A DNA stretch of 38,426 nucleotides, from positions 1-38,426 of the forward strand of contig JAPZUF010000028.1 in the NCBI GenBank assembly GCA_027533395.1, in the 5' to 3' direction. The position numbers were made by a program, and so were the translations under genes. Below the pieces are notes generated by a model that saw only the letters and a list, made by a program, of their open reading frames with translations, did no database searches and was not told the DNA's origin. This DNA comes from Cyclobacteriaceae bacterium (GTDB lineage Bacteria; Bacteroidota; Bacteroidia; Cytophagales; Cyclobacteriaceae). Shown here piece by piece: positions 15,550 to 25,264 of this stretch (its first letter is position 1; every line of letters begins with the position of its first letter).

Positions 15550-18052
15550 TCTTCTTCACTGCAGTTTTCTTCGCTATTGGTTTTCTGGCTGCAGTTTTTA
15601 CTGCTTTCTTTTTGGCAGTTGCAACTTTTGTAGTTGCTTTCTTCACTACAACTTTCTTAGCAGAAGTTGCTTTCTTAACAGCCACTTTCTTGTCTGATGC
15701 AGTTTCTGCTTTTGTTGGCTCAGCTTTCGCTTTTCGATTTCCAAAACGTCCTCTCTTCTCAGGTGTAGCTGCTGCTAGTTCAACGCACTGCTCTAGAGTA
15801 AGTGTCGCAGGATCTTGTCCTTTGGGAATCTTTACGTTCTTTGTTCCGGCTTTTATATAAGGACCGAATCTTCCGTTTAATACTTGTATCTCCTCATTTC
15901 CAGGAAAAGATTTGATCAATCGGTTGGCATCGGCTGTTCTTTTGTTTTCGATTAATTCAATAGCACGCGCTAACGTTATGGTATAGGGATCATCTGTTTT
16001 AGGAACGCTGACAAACTTTTTATCATGCAACACATATGGTCCAAATCTTCCTAAATTCACCACTACTGAACTACCTTCGAAAGCACCTAAATCGCGAGGC
16101 ATTTTAAAGAGTTCAAGTGCATCTTGTAAGGTGATGTTTTCTAAAAACTGCCCGGGACGCAAACTGGCAAACTTTGGTTTCTCTCCACCATTATCATCCG
16201 GATTTTCTCCTAGTTGAACATACGCTCCAAATTTACCCAACTTGGCGTAAATCATTTTTTTAGTTTTCGGATCCACACCCAACTCTCTTGATTTACCAAC
16301 AGATGAACGCTCAATCTTTTCAGTTTTAGTGATGGTTTTTCTGAATGGTTTGTAGAAGTTATCGATCATTCTTCTCCATTCTAATTTTCCTTCTGCTATT
16401 TCATCGAATTCTTTTTCGATTTCAGAAGTAAAAGAAAAATCTGTGATATCAGGAAAGTTATCGACTAAAAAATCATTCACTACCATTGCAGTGTTGGTAG
16501 GAAATAATTTATTTTTATCGGCACCAGTTATTTCTGTCTCCGTTTTGCTTTCAATTTTATTATTAGCGAGCGTTAATACTTGATAAGCGCGCTCCACTCC
16601 TTCTCTGTTTTCTTTTACAACATATCCTCTTTTTTGCACAGTTGATATTGTTGGCGCATAAGTAGATGGTCTGCCGATTCCTAACTCTTCTAATTTTTTT
16701 ACCAGACTCGCTTCTGTATAACGTGGAGGTGTACGCGAATAAATCTGTTTACCTGTAAGGTTTTGTAACGTTAATTCTTGTCCAACTTTTAATGGAGGCA
16801 ATACCTTGCTTCCTTCCTGTTCATCGTCATCGTCATCTACACTTTCGATGTAAACTTTTAAAAAACCTTCGAACTTAATAACTTCTCCTTGTGCTTGTAA
16901 AGTTTTTTTATTCGTTGAGATTCCAATTACGGCAGTTGTCTTTTCTAATTCTGCATCTGCCATTTGCGATGCGATGGCACGCTTCCAAATTAACTCATAT
17001 AATCTTTTTGCACCGCTATCCATTCCAGGGTCTTGCACTGCGAAGTCTGTAGGGCGAATGGCTTCGTGGGCTTCTTGCGCGCTGCTGTTTTTTGTTTTAT
17101 AAACTCTTCTTTGTGCGAACTCACTGCCGTATGCTTTAGCAATTTGGTTTTGCGCATTGGCTAACGCCTCTTCCGATAAGTTAACAGAATCGGTACGCAT
17201 GTAACTGATCTTACCAGCTTCGTATAATTTTTGCGCTACCACCATAGTTTGGGTTACGGAGAAACCCAACTTACGCGATGCTTCTTGCTGCAACGTTGAA
17301 GTTGTGAAAGGTGGTGCAGGAGAACGTTTCGCAGGACGTGTTTGCAAATCTTGAATCGTAAACTTCGCGTTCTTACAAGAATCCAAAAACTCAATAGCTT
17401 CTTTCTCTGTTTTAAAACGTTCGGGTAATTCAGCCACTAAAATTTTGCCTTTTCCTAAATCAAAGTATCCATTTACTTTATAAGTAGATGATACCGTAAA
17501 CTCACTTATTTCTCTTTCTCTTTCTACCACTAACCTTACAGCCACAGATTGTACACGACCAGCAGATAAACCTGTTTTAATTTTTTTCCAAAGAATAGGA
17601 GATAATTCATACCCTACTAATCTATCTAACACGCGTCTGGCTTGCTGAGCGTTTACTAAATCAATATCAATTCCTCTTGGTTTTTGTATAGCATTAAGAA
17701 TTGCTTTCTTGGTGATTTCAGTAAAAACTATTCTTCTTGTTTTCTTATCGTTTAAATCTAGTGCTTCTTTTAAATGCCATGAGATGGCCTCACCTTCACG
17801 GTCTTCATCGCTTGCGAGATAGACTGTTTCAGCATCTTCAGCAAGTTTCTTTAATTTAGAAATGATTTCTTTTTTATCTGGACTGATTTCGTACGTAGGT
17901 TCGTAACCATTTTCAATGTCAATGGCATCACCACCTTTTGGTAAATCGCGGATGTGCCCCATGCTGGATGCTACTTTAAATTCTTTACCGAGGTAACCCT
18001 CGATTGTTTTTGCTTTTGCCGGAGACTCTACAATTACTAAGTTTTTCGCCAT
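15542..18052 (-). CDS. topA: DNA topoisomerase I
   Basis: The 836-residue type IA topoisomerase relaxes negative supercoils. The Toprim domain starts at once with KNLVIVESPAKAKTIEGYLG and has ASDEDREGEAI (about residues 80-90). The active-site tyrosine is in ISYMRTDSVNLS (about residue 284). GIGRPSTYAPTI is also typical of the family. The C-terminal part has topoisomerase-type repeats without Cys zinc fingers (KKMIYAKLGKFGAYVQLGE, LGRFGPYVLHDKK, NGRFGPYIKAGTK). It ends in a Lys/Ala-rich histone-H1-like tail (about the last 75 residues). The frame can be extended to a TTG at 18067, but ATG at 18052 places MAKNLVIVESPAK at the usual position and is preferred. A TAnnTTTCG-like element lies upstream on the minus strand near 18125-18134. 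Confidence 0.95.
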   Translation of the reverse strand: MAKNLVIVESPAKAKTIEGYLGKEFKVASSMGHIRDLPKGGDAIDIENGYEPTYEISPDKKEIISKLKKLAEDAETVYLASDEDREGEAISWHLKEALDLNDKKTRRIVFTEITKKAILNAIQKPRGIDIDLVNAQQARRVLDRLVGYELSPILWKKIKTGLSAGRVQSVAVRLVVEREREISEFTVSSTYKVNGYFDLGKGKILVAELPERFKTEKEAIEFLDSCKNAKFTIQDLQTRPAKRSPAPPFTTSTLQQEASRKLGFSVTQTMVVAQKLYEAGKISYMRTDSVNLSEEALANAQNQIAKAYGSEFAQRRVYKTKNSSAQEAHEAIRPTDFAVQDPGMDSGAKRLYELIWKRAIASQMADAELEKTTAVIGISTNKKTLQAQGEVIKFEGFLKVYIESVDDDDDEQEGSKVLPPLKVGQELTLQNLTGKQIYSRTPPRYTEASLVKKLEELGIGRPSTYAPTISTVQKRGYVVKENREGVERAYQVLTLANNKIESKTETEITGADKNKLFPTNTAMVVNDFLVDNFPDITDFSFTSEIEKEFDEIAEGKLEWRRMIDNFYKPFRKTITKTEKIERSSVGKSRELGVDPKTKKMIYAKLGKFGAYVQLGENPDDNGGEKPKFASLRPGQFLENITLQDALELFKMPRDLGAFEGSSVVVNLGRFGPYVLHDKKFVSVPKTDDPYTITLARAIELIENKRTADANRLIKSFPGNEEIQVLNGRFGPYIKAGTKNVKIPKGQDPATLTLEQCVELAAATPEKRGRFGNRKAKAEPTKAETASDKKVAVKKATSAKKVVVKKATTKVATAKKKAVKTAARKPIAKKTAVKKKK

Positions 18053-18239
18053 GTTCAAATCAATCAAAGGGTCAAATATCTTAAAAAATACAATATTGCT
18101 ATGTTGATAATTAATATAGAGTAGCGAAAGTTACCATTCAAAGCGCTGCATTGCCTTCATATTCAAAATGTTAGCCATTTTAAAAAAAGATATAAGCGAA
18201 GCTAAAAAGGTATTCTTAATTTTACAGAAAAACCTAAAC

Positions 18240-18734
18240 ATGCCACGATACTTGCTTTTGATGCGTCATGCCCAAGCCGAAGAAATGATGTCGGGTTCGC
18301 ACGATCGCGAAAGAGAATTAACTGCACAAGGACAAAAAGAAGCTTTGCAAGTAGCTACACAATTATCGCATGAGATTTTTCAGATTGAAAAAATTTATCA
18401 TTCCATCGCAACACGTACTTCACAAACTGCAAATCTCATCGCTGATGTGATTAAGTTGCAACAACAATCAGTTGTTCCGATTGAAGACTTATACAATTCA
18501 TCTGTTCGTACTTATCTTTCCTTTATTCATCAATTATCAGATGAAGAAAGATGCGTTGCCATTGTTGGGCATAATCCAACAGTGAGTTACTTAAGCGAAT
18601 ATTTAAGCGGTGAACCCATAGGTTCTTTACCGACTGGTGGCGTTGTATTATTAAAGACAGAACAATTGTCGTGGCCAAATTGGGAAAAAGACAAAGCACA
18701 GTTTATTCAACAATATCAACCCAATCCTATTTAA
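18240..18734 (+). CDS. SixA-like histidine phosphatase
   Basis: The 164-residue protein begins MPRYLLLMRHAQAEE, the RHG-type signature of the histidine phosphatase superfamily with phospho-accepting H10. Further signatures are ELTAQGQKEALQVA, HSIATRTSQTANLIAD and the second catalytic His in CVAIVGHNPTVSYLSEYL. The size and sequence match SixA, which removes phosphate from histidine in phosphorelay proteins. The true substrate here is unknown. An in-frame ATG at 18168 would add 24 Lys-rich residues with no counterpart in the family, so 18240 is chosen. The agmatinase-like gene starts 6 bp downstream, suggesting co-transcription. Confidence 0.82.
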   Translation: MPRYLLLMRHAQAEEMMSGSHDRERELTAQGQKEALQVATQLSHEIFQIEKIYHSIATRTSQTANLIADVIKLQQQSVVPIEDLYNSSVRTYLSFIHQLSDEERCVAIVGHNPTVSYLSEYLSGEPIGSLPTGGVVLLKTEQLSWPNWEKDKAQFIQQYQPNPI

Positions 18735-18740
18735 TTAAGC

Positions 18741-19796
18741 ATGACAAAACAAGAAGCGATCGAGCAATTCGATCCGAATGCACCCGGAGCAACTGGCAAT
18801 CTTTTCGGATTACCCTTCACTACAGAGCAAGCAGAATTAGTCTTAATACCCATACCGTGGGAAGTAACGGTGTCGTATAGTGACGGAACAGCTAACGGCC
18901 CTCAAGCAATTTTAGATGCATCTGCACAAGTTGATTTATTTGTAAAAGATATAAAAGAAGCTTGGAAGTTAGGTATAGCCATGTTACCGATTCCGGCAGA
19001 TTTACAAGCAGAAAATAATACGTTAAGAGAATTAGCTGCACAATACATCGAATCTTTAACAGAACAAGAAACGTCTGCGACTAACAATGCTATTTTAGAC
19101 CAGATCAATACAGCCTGCGAAAATCTTAATATCTATGTAAAATCTACAGCATTAAAATTAATTCGCGAAGGAAAATTAGTAGGTTTAGTGGGTGGAGACC
19201 ACAGCACACCATTAGGCTTGATGCGTGCACTAACGGAGAAATATACTAAGTTCGCTGTGTTGCAAATTGATGCCCATGCCGATTTAAGAAAAGCCTATGA
19301 AGGATTTACTTACTCACACGCGAGTATCATGTACAATGCATTAAAATTGCCCGCCATCAGTAAGTTGGTACAAGTTGGGATCCGTGATTATTGTGAGGAA
19401 GAAGTAAGTGTGATGCAACGTGCAGCAGGCCGTGTGGTAACTTTCTTTGATGAAGATATTAAGAATTGGATGTATCAAGGTAAAACATGGGAAAATGTTT
19501 GTGATGCCATCCTCAAAGAATTACCGGAGCATGTATACATCAGTTTTGATATTGATGGCTTAGATCCAAAACTTTGCCCTAACACGGGCACACCGGTAGC
19601 AGGTGGTTTTGAGTTTCATCAAATTGCTTACCTCATCAAAAAACTTGTGTTAGCCGGCAAAAAAATTATTGGTTTCGATTTGAATGAAGTAGCACCCGGA
19701 GAAGATGAATGGGACGCTAATGTTGGTGCACGCATGTTATATCACCTTTGCAATTGGACTGCTGTTTCACAAAATAAGTTAACGGTAAACCGCTAA
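18741..19796 (+). CDS. Agmatinase/arginase-family ureohydrolase
   Basis: The 351-residue protein carries all metal-binding motifs of the ureohydrolase family: GGDHS (H154), DAHADLR (D177, H179, D181) and SFDIDGLDP (D270, D272). These hold the two Mn ions that activate water to release urea (arginase, agmatinase) or formamide (formiminoglutamase). Length and the TGTPVAGGFEF segment fit the agmatinase-like group, which would give putrescine for polyamine synthesis. Substrate choice cannot be settled from sequence. The gene follows the SixA-like gene by 6 bp and precedes an amino-acid symporter by 61 bp. Confidence 0.85.
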   Translation: MTKQEAIEQFDPNAPGATGNLFGLPFTTEQAELVLIPIPWEVTVSYSDGTANGPQAILDASAQVDLFVKDIKEAWKLGIAMLPIPADLQAENNTLRELAAQYIESLTEQETSATNNAILDQINTACENLNIYVKSTALKLIREGKLVGLVGGDHSTPLGLMRALTEKYTKFAVLQIDAHADLRKAYEGFTYSHASIMYNALKLPAISKLVQVGIRDYCEEEVSVMQRAAGRVVTFFDEDIKNWMYQGKTWENVCDAILKELPEHVYISFDIDGLDPKLCPNTGTPVAGGFEFHQIAYLIKKLVLAGKKIIGFDLNEVAPGEDEWDANVGARMLYHLCNWTAVSQNKLTVNR

Positions 19797-19857
19797 TTCT
19801 TTAATGACTAACATTTACTTCAATCTTTTCATTATTTTGTACGCTTAAACAAAAAGC

Positions 19858-21258
19858 ATGAGTGAGTTTATCAGCAATTTAGCAACCAATGTTTGGACAC
19901 CCGTATTGTTTCTTTTGATACTTGGTGGATTGTTCTTTCTTTTCTACTCAAGATTTGTGCAATACAAATATTTCAAACATGCAGTTAATATATTGAAAGG
20001 AAAGTATGATAACCCAAATGACCCCGGACACATTAATGCATACGAAGCCTTATCAACAGCGCTGGCTTCAACGGTGGGTATGGGAAATATTGCAGGAGTT
20101 GCCGCAGCTATTTCTATTGGCGGACCAGGTGCACTGTTTTGGATGTGGGTAACAGCATTTGTAGGTATGAGCACCAATTTCTTTACCAGCTCCTTGTCAG
20201 TTATGTTCAGAGGAAAAGATGATGCTGGCGATATTCAAGGCGGTCCGATGTACGTGATTAAAGAAGCATTAGGAAAACCTTTTATGCCATTGGCTATTTT
20301 ATTTTCATTTTGTGTGATGATTGGATGTCTTCCGATTTTTCAAGCCAATCAGTTAACACAAGTAATTTTAGACATTGGTTTTTCCGGTAATGATGCTATT
20401 AGCGCAACCTTTCCTCTTTTCAATTGGGAAATCAATATTGCTAAACTAATCATTGGTATTATTTTAATGATTATCTCTGGAATCGTCATTATTGGTGGTA
20501 TTAAAAGAATTGGAACTTGGGCTGGAAAGATGGTTCCCATCATGATTGTTATTTATTTTTTATCTGTATTTGCAATTTTAATTTTAAACATTTCTAAAGT
20601 ACCAGATTATTTATGGATGGTAATCACAGATGCATTTAGCGCCAATAACTACAGAGGTGAACCTGCACTTGGTGGATTAGTAGGTGGTCTAATTGTTGCC
20701 GGTGTGCGAAGAGCATCCTTCTCTAACGAAGCAGGTATAGGCACAGCTCCGATGGCACTGGGCGCGTCTAAAAGTCAACAACCCATTCGCGAGGGATTGG
20801 TTTCGATGATGAGCCCAATGATTGACACTTTAGTTGTTTGCACCTTAACTGCTTTAGCCATATTGGTTACTGATGTCTGGAAAACAAGCGGAGCCAGTGG
20901 CGTTTCTTTAACTGCCACAGCCTTTGAAATGAGTTTAGGATTTATCGGAAAAATTTTATTATTAATCAGTGCATTTTTCTTCGCTATCACCTCTTTGTTT
21001 TCGTACAGTTACTATGGTAATAAAGGCATGTCTTTCTTGTTAGGAACAAAAGCAGGAAAGTATTATGATTATTTTTATTTATCAACAATTGTAATCGGTG
21101 CAGTTGCCAGCATGACAGATGTTATGAATGTTATTGATATTGCCTACGCTTTGATGGCCTTTCCAACTATGATCTCTGGTTTTATTTTAGCACCCAAAGT
21201 AATGTCCGAAGCGAAAAAATATTTCGCTAAAGTAGATGCAGGTGAATTTGATAAATAG
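19858..21258 (+). CDS. Alanine/glycine:cation symporter (AGCS family)
   Basis: The 466-residue integral membrane protein has about ten hydrophobic helices. It contains the AGCS signature in TALASTVGMGNIAGVAAAI and the helix segments GGPGALFWMWVTAFVG and GGPMYVIKEALG. RRASFSNEAGIGTAPMALGA, another family hallmark, lies in the second half. AGCS carriers import alanine or glycine with Na+ or H+. The exact amino acid is not determined. It lies downstream of the ureohydrolase on the same strand. Its terminator lies 22 bp past the stop, within the end of the convergent ArsC-like gene. Confidence 0.9.
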   Translation: MSEFISNLATNVWTPVLFLLILGGLFFLFYSRFVQYKYFKHAVNILKGKYDNPNDPGHINAYEALSTALASTVGMGNIAGVAAAISIGGPGALFWMWVTAFVGMSTNFFTSSLSVMFRGKDDAGDIQGGPMYVIKEALGKPFMPLAILFSFCVMIGCLPIFQANQLTQVILDIGFSGNDAISATFPLFNWEINIAKLIIGIILMIISGIVIIGGIKRIGTWAGKMVPIMIVIYFLSVFAILILNISKVPDYLWMVITDAFSANNYRGEPALGGLVGGLIVAGVRRASFSNEAGIGTAPMALGASKSQQPIREGLVSMMSPMIDTLVVCTLTALAILVTDVWKTSGASGVSLTATAFEMSLGFIGKILLLISAFFFAITSLFSYSYYGNKGMSFLLGTKAGKYYDYFYLSTIVIGAVASMTDVMNVIDIAYALMAFPTMISGFILAPKVMSEAKKYFAKVDAGEFDK

Positions 21259-21260
21259 AT

Positions 21261-21611
21261 TTATGAAACGATTTGAAGCAAATGGTTGGCATCAAAGCCA
21301 ACCATTTTTATTTTATCATTAACTGTAATAACAGGGCGCTTTACAACAGAAGGATTATCTATAATGAGTTCTATTGCACTTTTTTCATCTACAATCCTAG
21401 TCAGTTGTGTCGCGCTTAGTTTTCTCCATGTTGTTCCTTTCTTGTTCAACATATTCAAACAACCATATTGAACAGACCAGTTGTTTAACAAGTTTACATC
21501 TGGTGGTGTTAATTTAAAATCAATAAACTCAAATTGAACTTGATGTGTGATTAGCCACGCTAAAGTTTTCTTAACAGTATCACAATTTTTGATGCCGTAT
21601 ACTTTTATCAT
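21261..21611 (-). CDS. ArsC/Spx-fold small protein (YffB-like)
   Basis: The 116-residue protein begins MIKVYGIKNCDTVKKTLAWL, the thioredoxin-like start of the ArsC/Spx/YffB family, with a single active-site Cys (C10). The middle has FEFIDFKLTPPD and the end RPVITVNDKIKMVGFDANHL, close to the family 'RPVI' and 'GF' motifs. A genuine arsenate reductase usually has more Arg residues around the site, and the YffB-like group has no settled substrate. It begins 2 bp after the DAHP synthase stop, so it is the last gene of the trp transcript. Its 3' end overlaps the terminator of the opposing AGCS gene. Confidence 0.75.
   Translation of the reverse strand: MIKVYGIKNCDTVKKTLAWLITHQVQFEFIDFKLTPPDVNLLNNWSVQYGCLNMLNKKGTTWRKLSATQLTRIVDEKSAIELIIDNPSVVKRPVITVNDKIKMVGFDANHLLQIVS
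21280..21312 (+). terminator. Terminator of the AGCS gene, inside the convergent coding region
   Basis: Perfect 11-bp arms aaatggttggc (21280-21290) and gccaaccattt (21297-21307) flank the 6-base loop atcaaa. A T-rich stretch (ttatttta) follows on the plus strand. The hairpin falls within the last codons of the ArsC-like gene (encoding MVGFDANH), so one DNA segment serves as terminator and coding sequence. Confidence 0.8.
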
Positions 21612-21613
21612 AC

Positions 21614-22618
21614 TTAATTTCTTACAGCATAAAGCGAATTTAACTTTCGAATCAATTGCGCAGATTCAGCGAAGTTCAACGTTTGTTGTCCATCACTTGC
21701 CGCTTTTTCAGGGATTTCATGCGTTTCATAAATGATACCATCTGCACCCGCTACCGCTGCTGCTAAAGCGATAGGTTCTACGAATTCCCGAATACCAATT
21801 CCATGAGATGGATCTGCAATTACAGGTAAATGTGTTTTATCTTTCAAAAGTGGAATCGCGTTGATGTCAAAAGTATTTCGGCTTGCTTTTTCATAGGTAC
21901 GGATACCTCTCTCACAAAGTAATATCTTTTCATTACCTGCAGAAAAGACATACTCAGCAGAATATAATAACTCTTCAATTGTTCCGGAAATTCCTCGTTT
22001 AATCATAACCGGTTTATCAACTTTCCCTAATTCATCTAACAAATTAAAATTTTGCGTGTTCCTGGCTCCTACCTGAAAGACATCAACGTACTCGTACATG
22101 TCAGCTATCTGACTTACTTGCATCACTTCTGTAATTATCTTTACCCCATTTTCTTTGCAGAGTTGATACCACATTTTTAATCCATCAATTCCTAACCCAC
22201 GAAAAGCGTAAGGAGAACTACGCGGTTTAAATACGCCACCTCGCATGATTTTGACATTGTTATCTTTGAGATGTTGAATTGTGTTTAGCACTTGTTGTTC
22301 GTTTTCAATAGAACAAGGACCTGCCATAATGGATAGATTGCCATCACCGATTACTACGTTGTCGCCTAAATCAATTTGAGTAAAATTTGTTTTCCATTTT
22401 CTAGATACTAGTTTATACTCGTCCGAAACATGGAAGATATCGCTGATACCAGGCATGTGACCAAAAGTTCGTAAGTCAACTTCAGCCTTACCTATACAAA
22501 CTAAATAAGTTGACGTTTGCGTTTTAATTTCATTTACCTTAAATCCTTTATTACCAATAGCATCCAATAAATGTTGGTGATTCGTATGATTAATACCAGG
22601 TTGTAATTTAATAATCAT
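21614..22618 (-). CDS. 3-deoxy-7-phosphoheptulonate (DAHP) synthase, type I-beta
   Basis: The 334-residue enzyme condenses phosphoenolpyruvate and erythrose 4-phosphate, the first step of aromatic biosynthesis. Residues 1-70 look like a ferredoxin-like N-terminal domain, as in Thermotoga DAHP synthase, where it mediates feedback control. The catalytic barrel shows SIMAGPCSIE, KIMRGGVFKPRSSPYAFRGLG, VDVFQVGARNTQNF, KPVMIKRGISGTIEE, LLCERGIRTYE and VIADPSHGIG. It overlaps trpA by 4 bp (ATGA) and is followed after 2 bp by the ArsC-like gene. Placement in the trp operon puts it under Trp attenuation. Confidence 0.92.
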   Translation of the reverse strand: MIIKLQPGINHTNHQHLLDAIGNKGFKVNEIKTQTSTYLVCIGKAEVDLRTFGHMPGISDIFHVSDEYKLVSRKWKTNFTQIDLGDNVVIGDGNLSIMAGPCSIENEQQVLNTIQHLKDNNVKIMRGGVFKPRSSPYAFRGLGIDGLKMWYQLCKENGVKIITEVMQVSQIADMYEYVDVFQVGARNTQNFNLLDELGKVDKPVMIKRGISGTIEELLYSAEYVFSAGNEKILLCERGIRTYEKASRNTFDINAIPLLKDKTHLPVIADPSHGIGIREFVEPIALAAAVAGADGIIYETHEIPEKAASDGQQTLNFAESAQLIRKLNSLYAVRN

Positions 22619-23397
22619 AAATTTCCTCTTAATACTTTTACAAATGTTTGTATAGTCTGTTTGATATCTTTGCTCTGTTCTAAAGCTTTGATAAATGCAC
22701 TACCTACAATGGCGCCAGCACTGTATTGACACGCTTGCGAAAATGTTTCATGATTAGAAATACCAAAACCGATGAGAACAGGATTACGCCATTTTTGAGT
22801 CTTTAGTGTTTCAAAATAATGCAGTTGATTTTCATCAAAACTTTTGCTGTTACCAGTTGTACTGGATGCAGAAACTGCATAAATAAAGCCGGTAGAAAGC
22901 TGGTCAACTTTATTTCTTCTCTCTAGAGATGTTGTTGGTGTTAGAAGAAAAATGACGGATAAGTCTAATGATTCGCATGTAGCTTTAAAATTATCTTCAT
23001 ATTCTTTGGCAGGAAGATCTGGCAAAATCAAACCATCTACGCCTGCAGCTTTAGCATCAATTAAAAATTTATGGATGCCATATTGGTAAACCGGGTTGAG
23101 ATAACCCATTAAAACTATCGGAGCCGAAACCTGAGAACGCAATGCTTTTACTTGTTCTAATAGCAACGAAACTTGCATACCATTATCAAGTGCCACTTTG
23201 TTACTGGCCTGAATTATCGGTCCATCTGCAATTGGATCGGAAAATGGAATACCAATTTCGATAATATCTGTTCCGGCTTTTACCAACGTTTTACCTATAA
23301 CTTCTGTGTCATCCAAAGAAGGATAACCCGCTGTATAGTAGACAGCCAATACATCTTTCTTCTTCTTCTCAAATAATTCAGTTAATCTATTTTTCAT
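22615..23397 (-). CDS. trpA: Tryptophan synthase alpha chain
   Basis: The 260-residue alpha subunit cleaves indole-3-glycerol phosphate to indole and glyceraldehyde 3-phosphate. The signature IEIGIPFSDPIADGPIIQ holds the catalytic Glu, and a second catalytic Asp lies in AAGVDGLILPDLPAKE. The C-terminal phosphate-binding part has VLIGFGISNHE and GAIVGSAFIKAL. Indole passes to TrpB through the subunit channel. The gene starts 50 bp after trpB and overlaps the DAHP synthase gene by an ATGA. Confidence 0.95.
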   Translation of the reverse strand: MKNRLTELFEKKKKDVLAVYYTAGYPSLDDTEVIGKTLVKAGTDIIEIGIPFSDPIADGPIIQASNKVALDNGMQVSLLLEQVKALRSQVSAPIVLMGYLNPVYQYGIHKFLIDAKAAGVDGLILPDLPAKEYEDNFKATCESLDLSVIFLLTPTTSLERRNKVDQLSTGFIYAVSASSTTGNSKSFDENQLHYFETLKTQKWRNPVLIGFGISNHETFSQACQYSAGAIVGSAFIKALEQSKDIKQTIQTFVKVLRGNL

Positions 23398-23447
23398 GAT
23401 TTACTTAAATGCAAATTTTTATTTTCTGAAATGCCTATTTTTTTAAT

Positions 23448-24629
23448 TCAATATTTACCCCACCTGATATAGGTTTCTAAATCTTTATCTCCTCTACCTG
23501 ATAAATTTAAAACCACAACATCATCTTTATCGAATTGTAATTTATCTAATGCAGCTATCGCATGAGCTGTCTCAATAGCCGGAATAATTCCTTCAGTTCT
23601 GCTCAACATAATGCCAGCCTGCATGGCTTCTTCGTCAGTTATATTGATAAAACTGGCACGCTCCGTTTCAAAGAGGTGCGCATGTATAGGACCGATACCC
23701 GGGTAATCTAAGCCGGCAGAGATGGAATAAGGTTCTATAACTTGTCCATCTTGTGTTTGCATTAACAACGTTTTGCTTCCATGTAAAATGCCTGGCTTAC
23801 CTAGCGCAGTAGTTGCAGCCGACTCACCAGAATCAACACCATGCCCTGCTGCTTCAACACCAATCAATTGTACATGATCATCTTGTAAGAAGTGATAGAA
23901 TGCTCCCATTGCGTTACTTCCACCACCTACACAAGCCACCACATAATCAGGAGTAGGATTACCTGTTTGATCAATCAATTGTATTTTAATTTCTTGTGAA
24001 ATAACAGATTGAAAACGCGCTACCATATCCGGATAAGGATGAGGCCCAACCACAGAGCCAATGATATAATGTGTGTCTGTTGGATTATTGATCCAATGAC
24101 GCATTGCCTCGTTCGTTGCATCTTTTAAAGTTTGATTACCACTGGTTGCTGGCACAACTCTTGCACCCAGGATACGCATACGCTCTACATTGGGTTTTTG
24201 TCTTTCCATATCCAGTTTGCCCATGTAAACCGTGCAATCCAATCCCATTAATGCACAAACAGTTGCAGTTGCTACGCCATGTTGCCCCGCTCCTGTTTCT
24301 GCAATGATTTTACTTTTACCTAAGGCTTTGGCTAATAAAATTTGTCCGATGGTATTGTTGATTTTATGCGCCCCTGTATGACAAAGATCTTCGCGCTTTA
24401 AATAAATATGAGCTTGATAACGCTCAGATAAACGCTGTGCGAAGTATAAGGGTGTTGGTCTGCCCACAAACTCTCTTAAAAGATGTTGAAATTCTTCATT
24501 GAAACTCTTTTGTTCTGTAATGGCAAGGTAATTCAATCGTAATTCTTCTACATTCGGATATAGCATTTCAGGAATGTATGCACCACCAAAATTTCCATAA
24601 AATCCTGATTCATCAACTGTATATTTCAT
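23448..24629 (-). CDS. trpB: Tryptophan synthase beta chain
   Basis: The 393-residue PLP enzyme joins indole and serine to make tryptophan. It starts with [20 protein letters not shown]. The PLP lysine is in [35 protein letters not shown] and the phosphate-binding [14 protein letters not shown] are present, and the end shows [16 protein letters not shown]. The length is normal for the TrpB1 type. The ATG overlaps the trpF stop by 4 bp (ATGA). Confidence 0.96.
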   Translation of the reverse strand: MKYTVDESGFYGNFGGAYIPEMLYPNVEELRLNYLAITEQKSFNEEFQHLLREFVGRPTPLYFAQRLSERYQAHIYLKREDLCHTGAHKINNTIGQILLAKALGKSKIIAETGAGQHGVATATVCALMGLDCTVYMGKLDMERQKPNVERMRILGARVVPATSGNQTLKDATNEAMRHWINNPTDTHYIIGSVVGPHPYPDMVARFQSVISQEIKIQLIDQTGNPTPDYVVACVGGGSNAMGAFYHFLQDDHVQLIGVEAAGHGVDSGESAATTALGKPGILHGSKTLLMQTQDGQVIEPYSISAGLDYPGIGPIHAHLFETERASFINITDEEAMQAGIMLSRTEGIIPAIETAHAIAALDKLQFDKDDVVVLNLSGRGDKDLETYIRWGKY

Positions 24630-25252
24630 TGCCTTGGGTTTATATAGTTTAACACTTGTTCTACTTTCAATTTATTTTTTATTCCTGGAGCATCCTCTAA
24701 TCCACTGTTTACATCCAATCCTGATAAATACGGATGTTGAATTTTTAAAGCTTGCTGTACATTTTCCGGTGTAAGACCACCACTTAATAAAAAAGGTATT
24801 TTTGTTGTGTATAGATTCAATAACTGCCAATTAAAAGTTTGTCCATTACCGCCACGTGCGTTTCCTTTGGTATCAAACAATAAATAATCTGCTACATCTT
24901 TCCATTCATCACAAATTGAAAAATCAAAATTATCATCTACAGCAAATGCCTTTATGATTGAAAGATTTAAAGCTTTCAATTCTCTACCAAAGGATGGTTC
25001 CTCCTCACCATGTAATTGAATAGTTTTTAATTGATGATGTTTCACCATCTTTTTTATTTCTTCCACTGATTCATTTACAAATACACCAACTCTTTTCTCA
25101 GTTGGAATCTCCGGAGCTATGTATCCGAAGTTTCCTAGGTAACGTTTCGATTCGCGGTAAAAAATAAAGCCATACCAATCTATTCGATCATCCACAATAG
25201 CTTGCATATTTTCCTTTTCTCTTAATCCGCAAATTTTAATCTTCAACGACAT
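24626..25252 (-). CDS. trpF: Phosphoribosylanthranilate isomerase
   Basis: The 208-residue TIM barrel isomerises phosphoribosylanthranilate to CdRP. Its catalytic Cys is in [10 protein letters not shown] near the N-terminus and its catalytic Asp is in [20 protein letters not shown]. Phosphate-binding loops appear as [11 protein letters not shown] and [16 protein letters not shown]. It follows trpC by 12 bp and overlaps trpB by 4 bp. TrpC and TrpF are separate genes here, unlike the enterobacterial fusion. Confidence 0.94.
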   Translation of the reverse strand: MSLKIKICGLREKENMQAIVDDRIDWYGFIFYRESKRYLGNFGYIAPEIPTEKRVGVFVNESVEEIKKMVKHHQLKTIQLHGEEEPSFGRELKALNLSIIKAFAVDDNFDFSICDEWKDVADYLLFDTKGNARGGNGQTFNWQLLNLYTTKIPFLLSGGLTPENVQQALKIQHPYLSGLDVNSGLEDAPGIKNKLKVEQVLNYINPRQ

Positions 25253-25264
25253 CTACAAAATTGT

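Noticed and set aside
18053-18067. TTG start for topA at 18067
   Set aside because: The ATG at 18052 gives the standard family N-terminus MAKNLVIVESPAK; the extra five residues have no support.
21261-21611. Calling the ArsC-fold protein an arsenate reductase paired with the ArsR regulator
   Set aside because: The two genes are 8 kb apart in different transcripts, and the sequence fits the YffB/Spx-like group with no proven arsenate activity.
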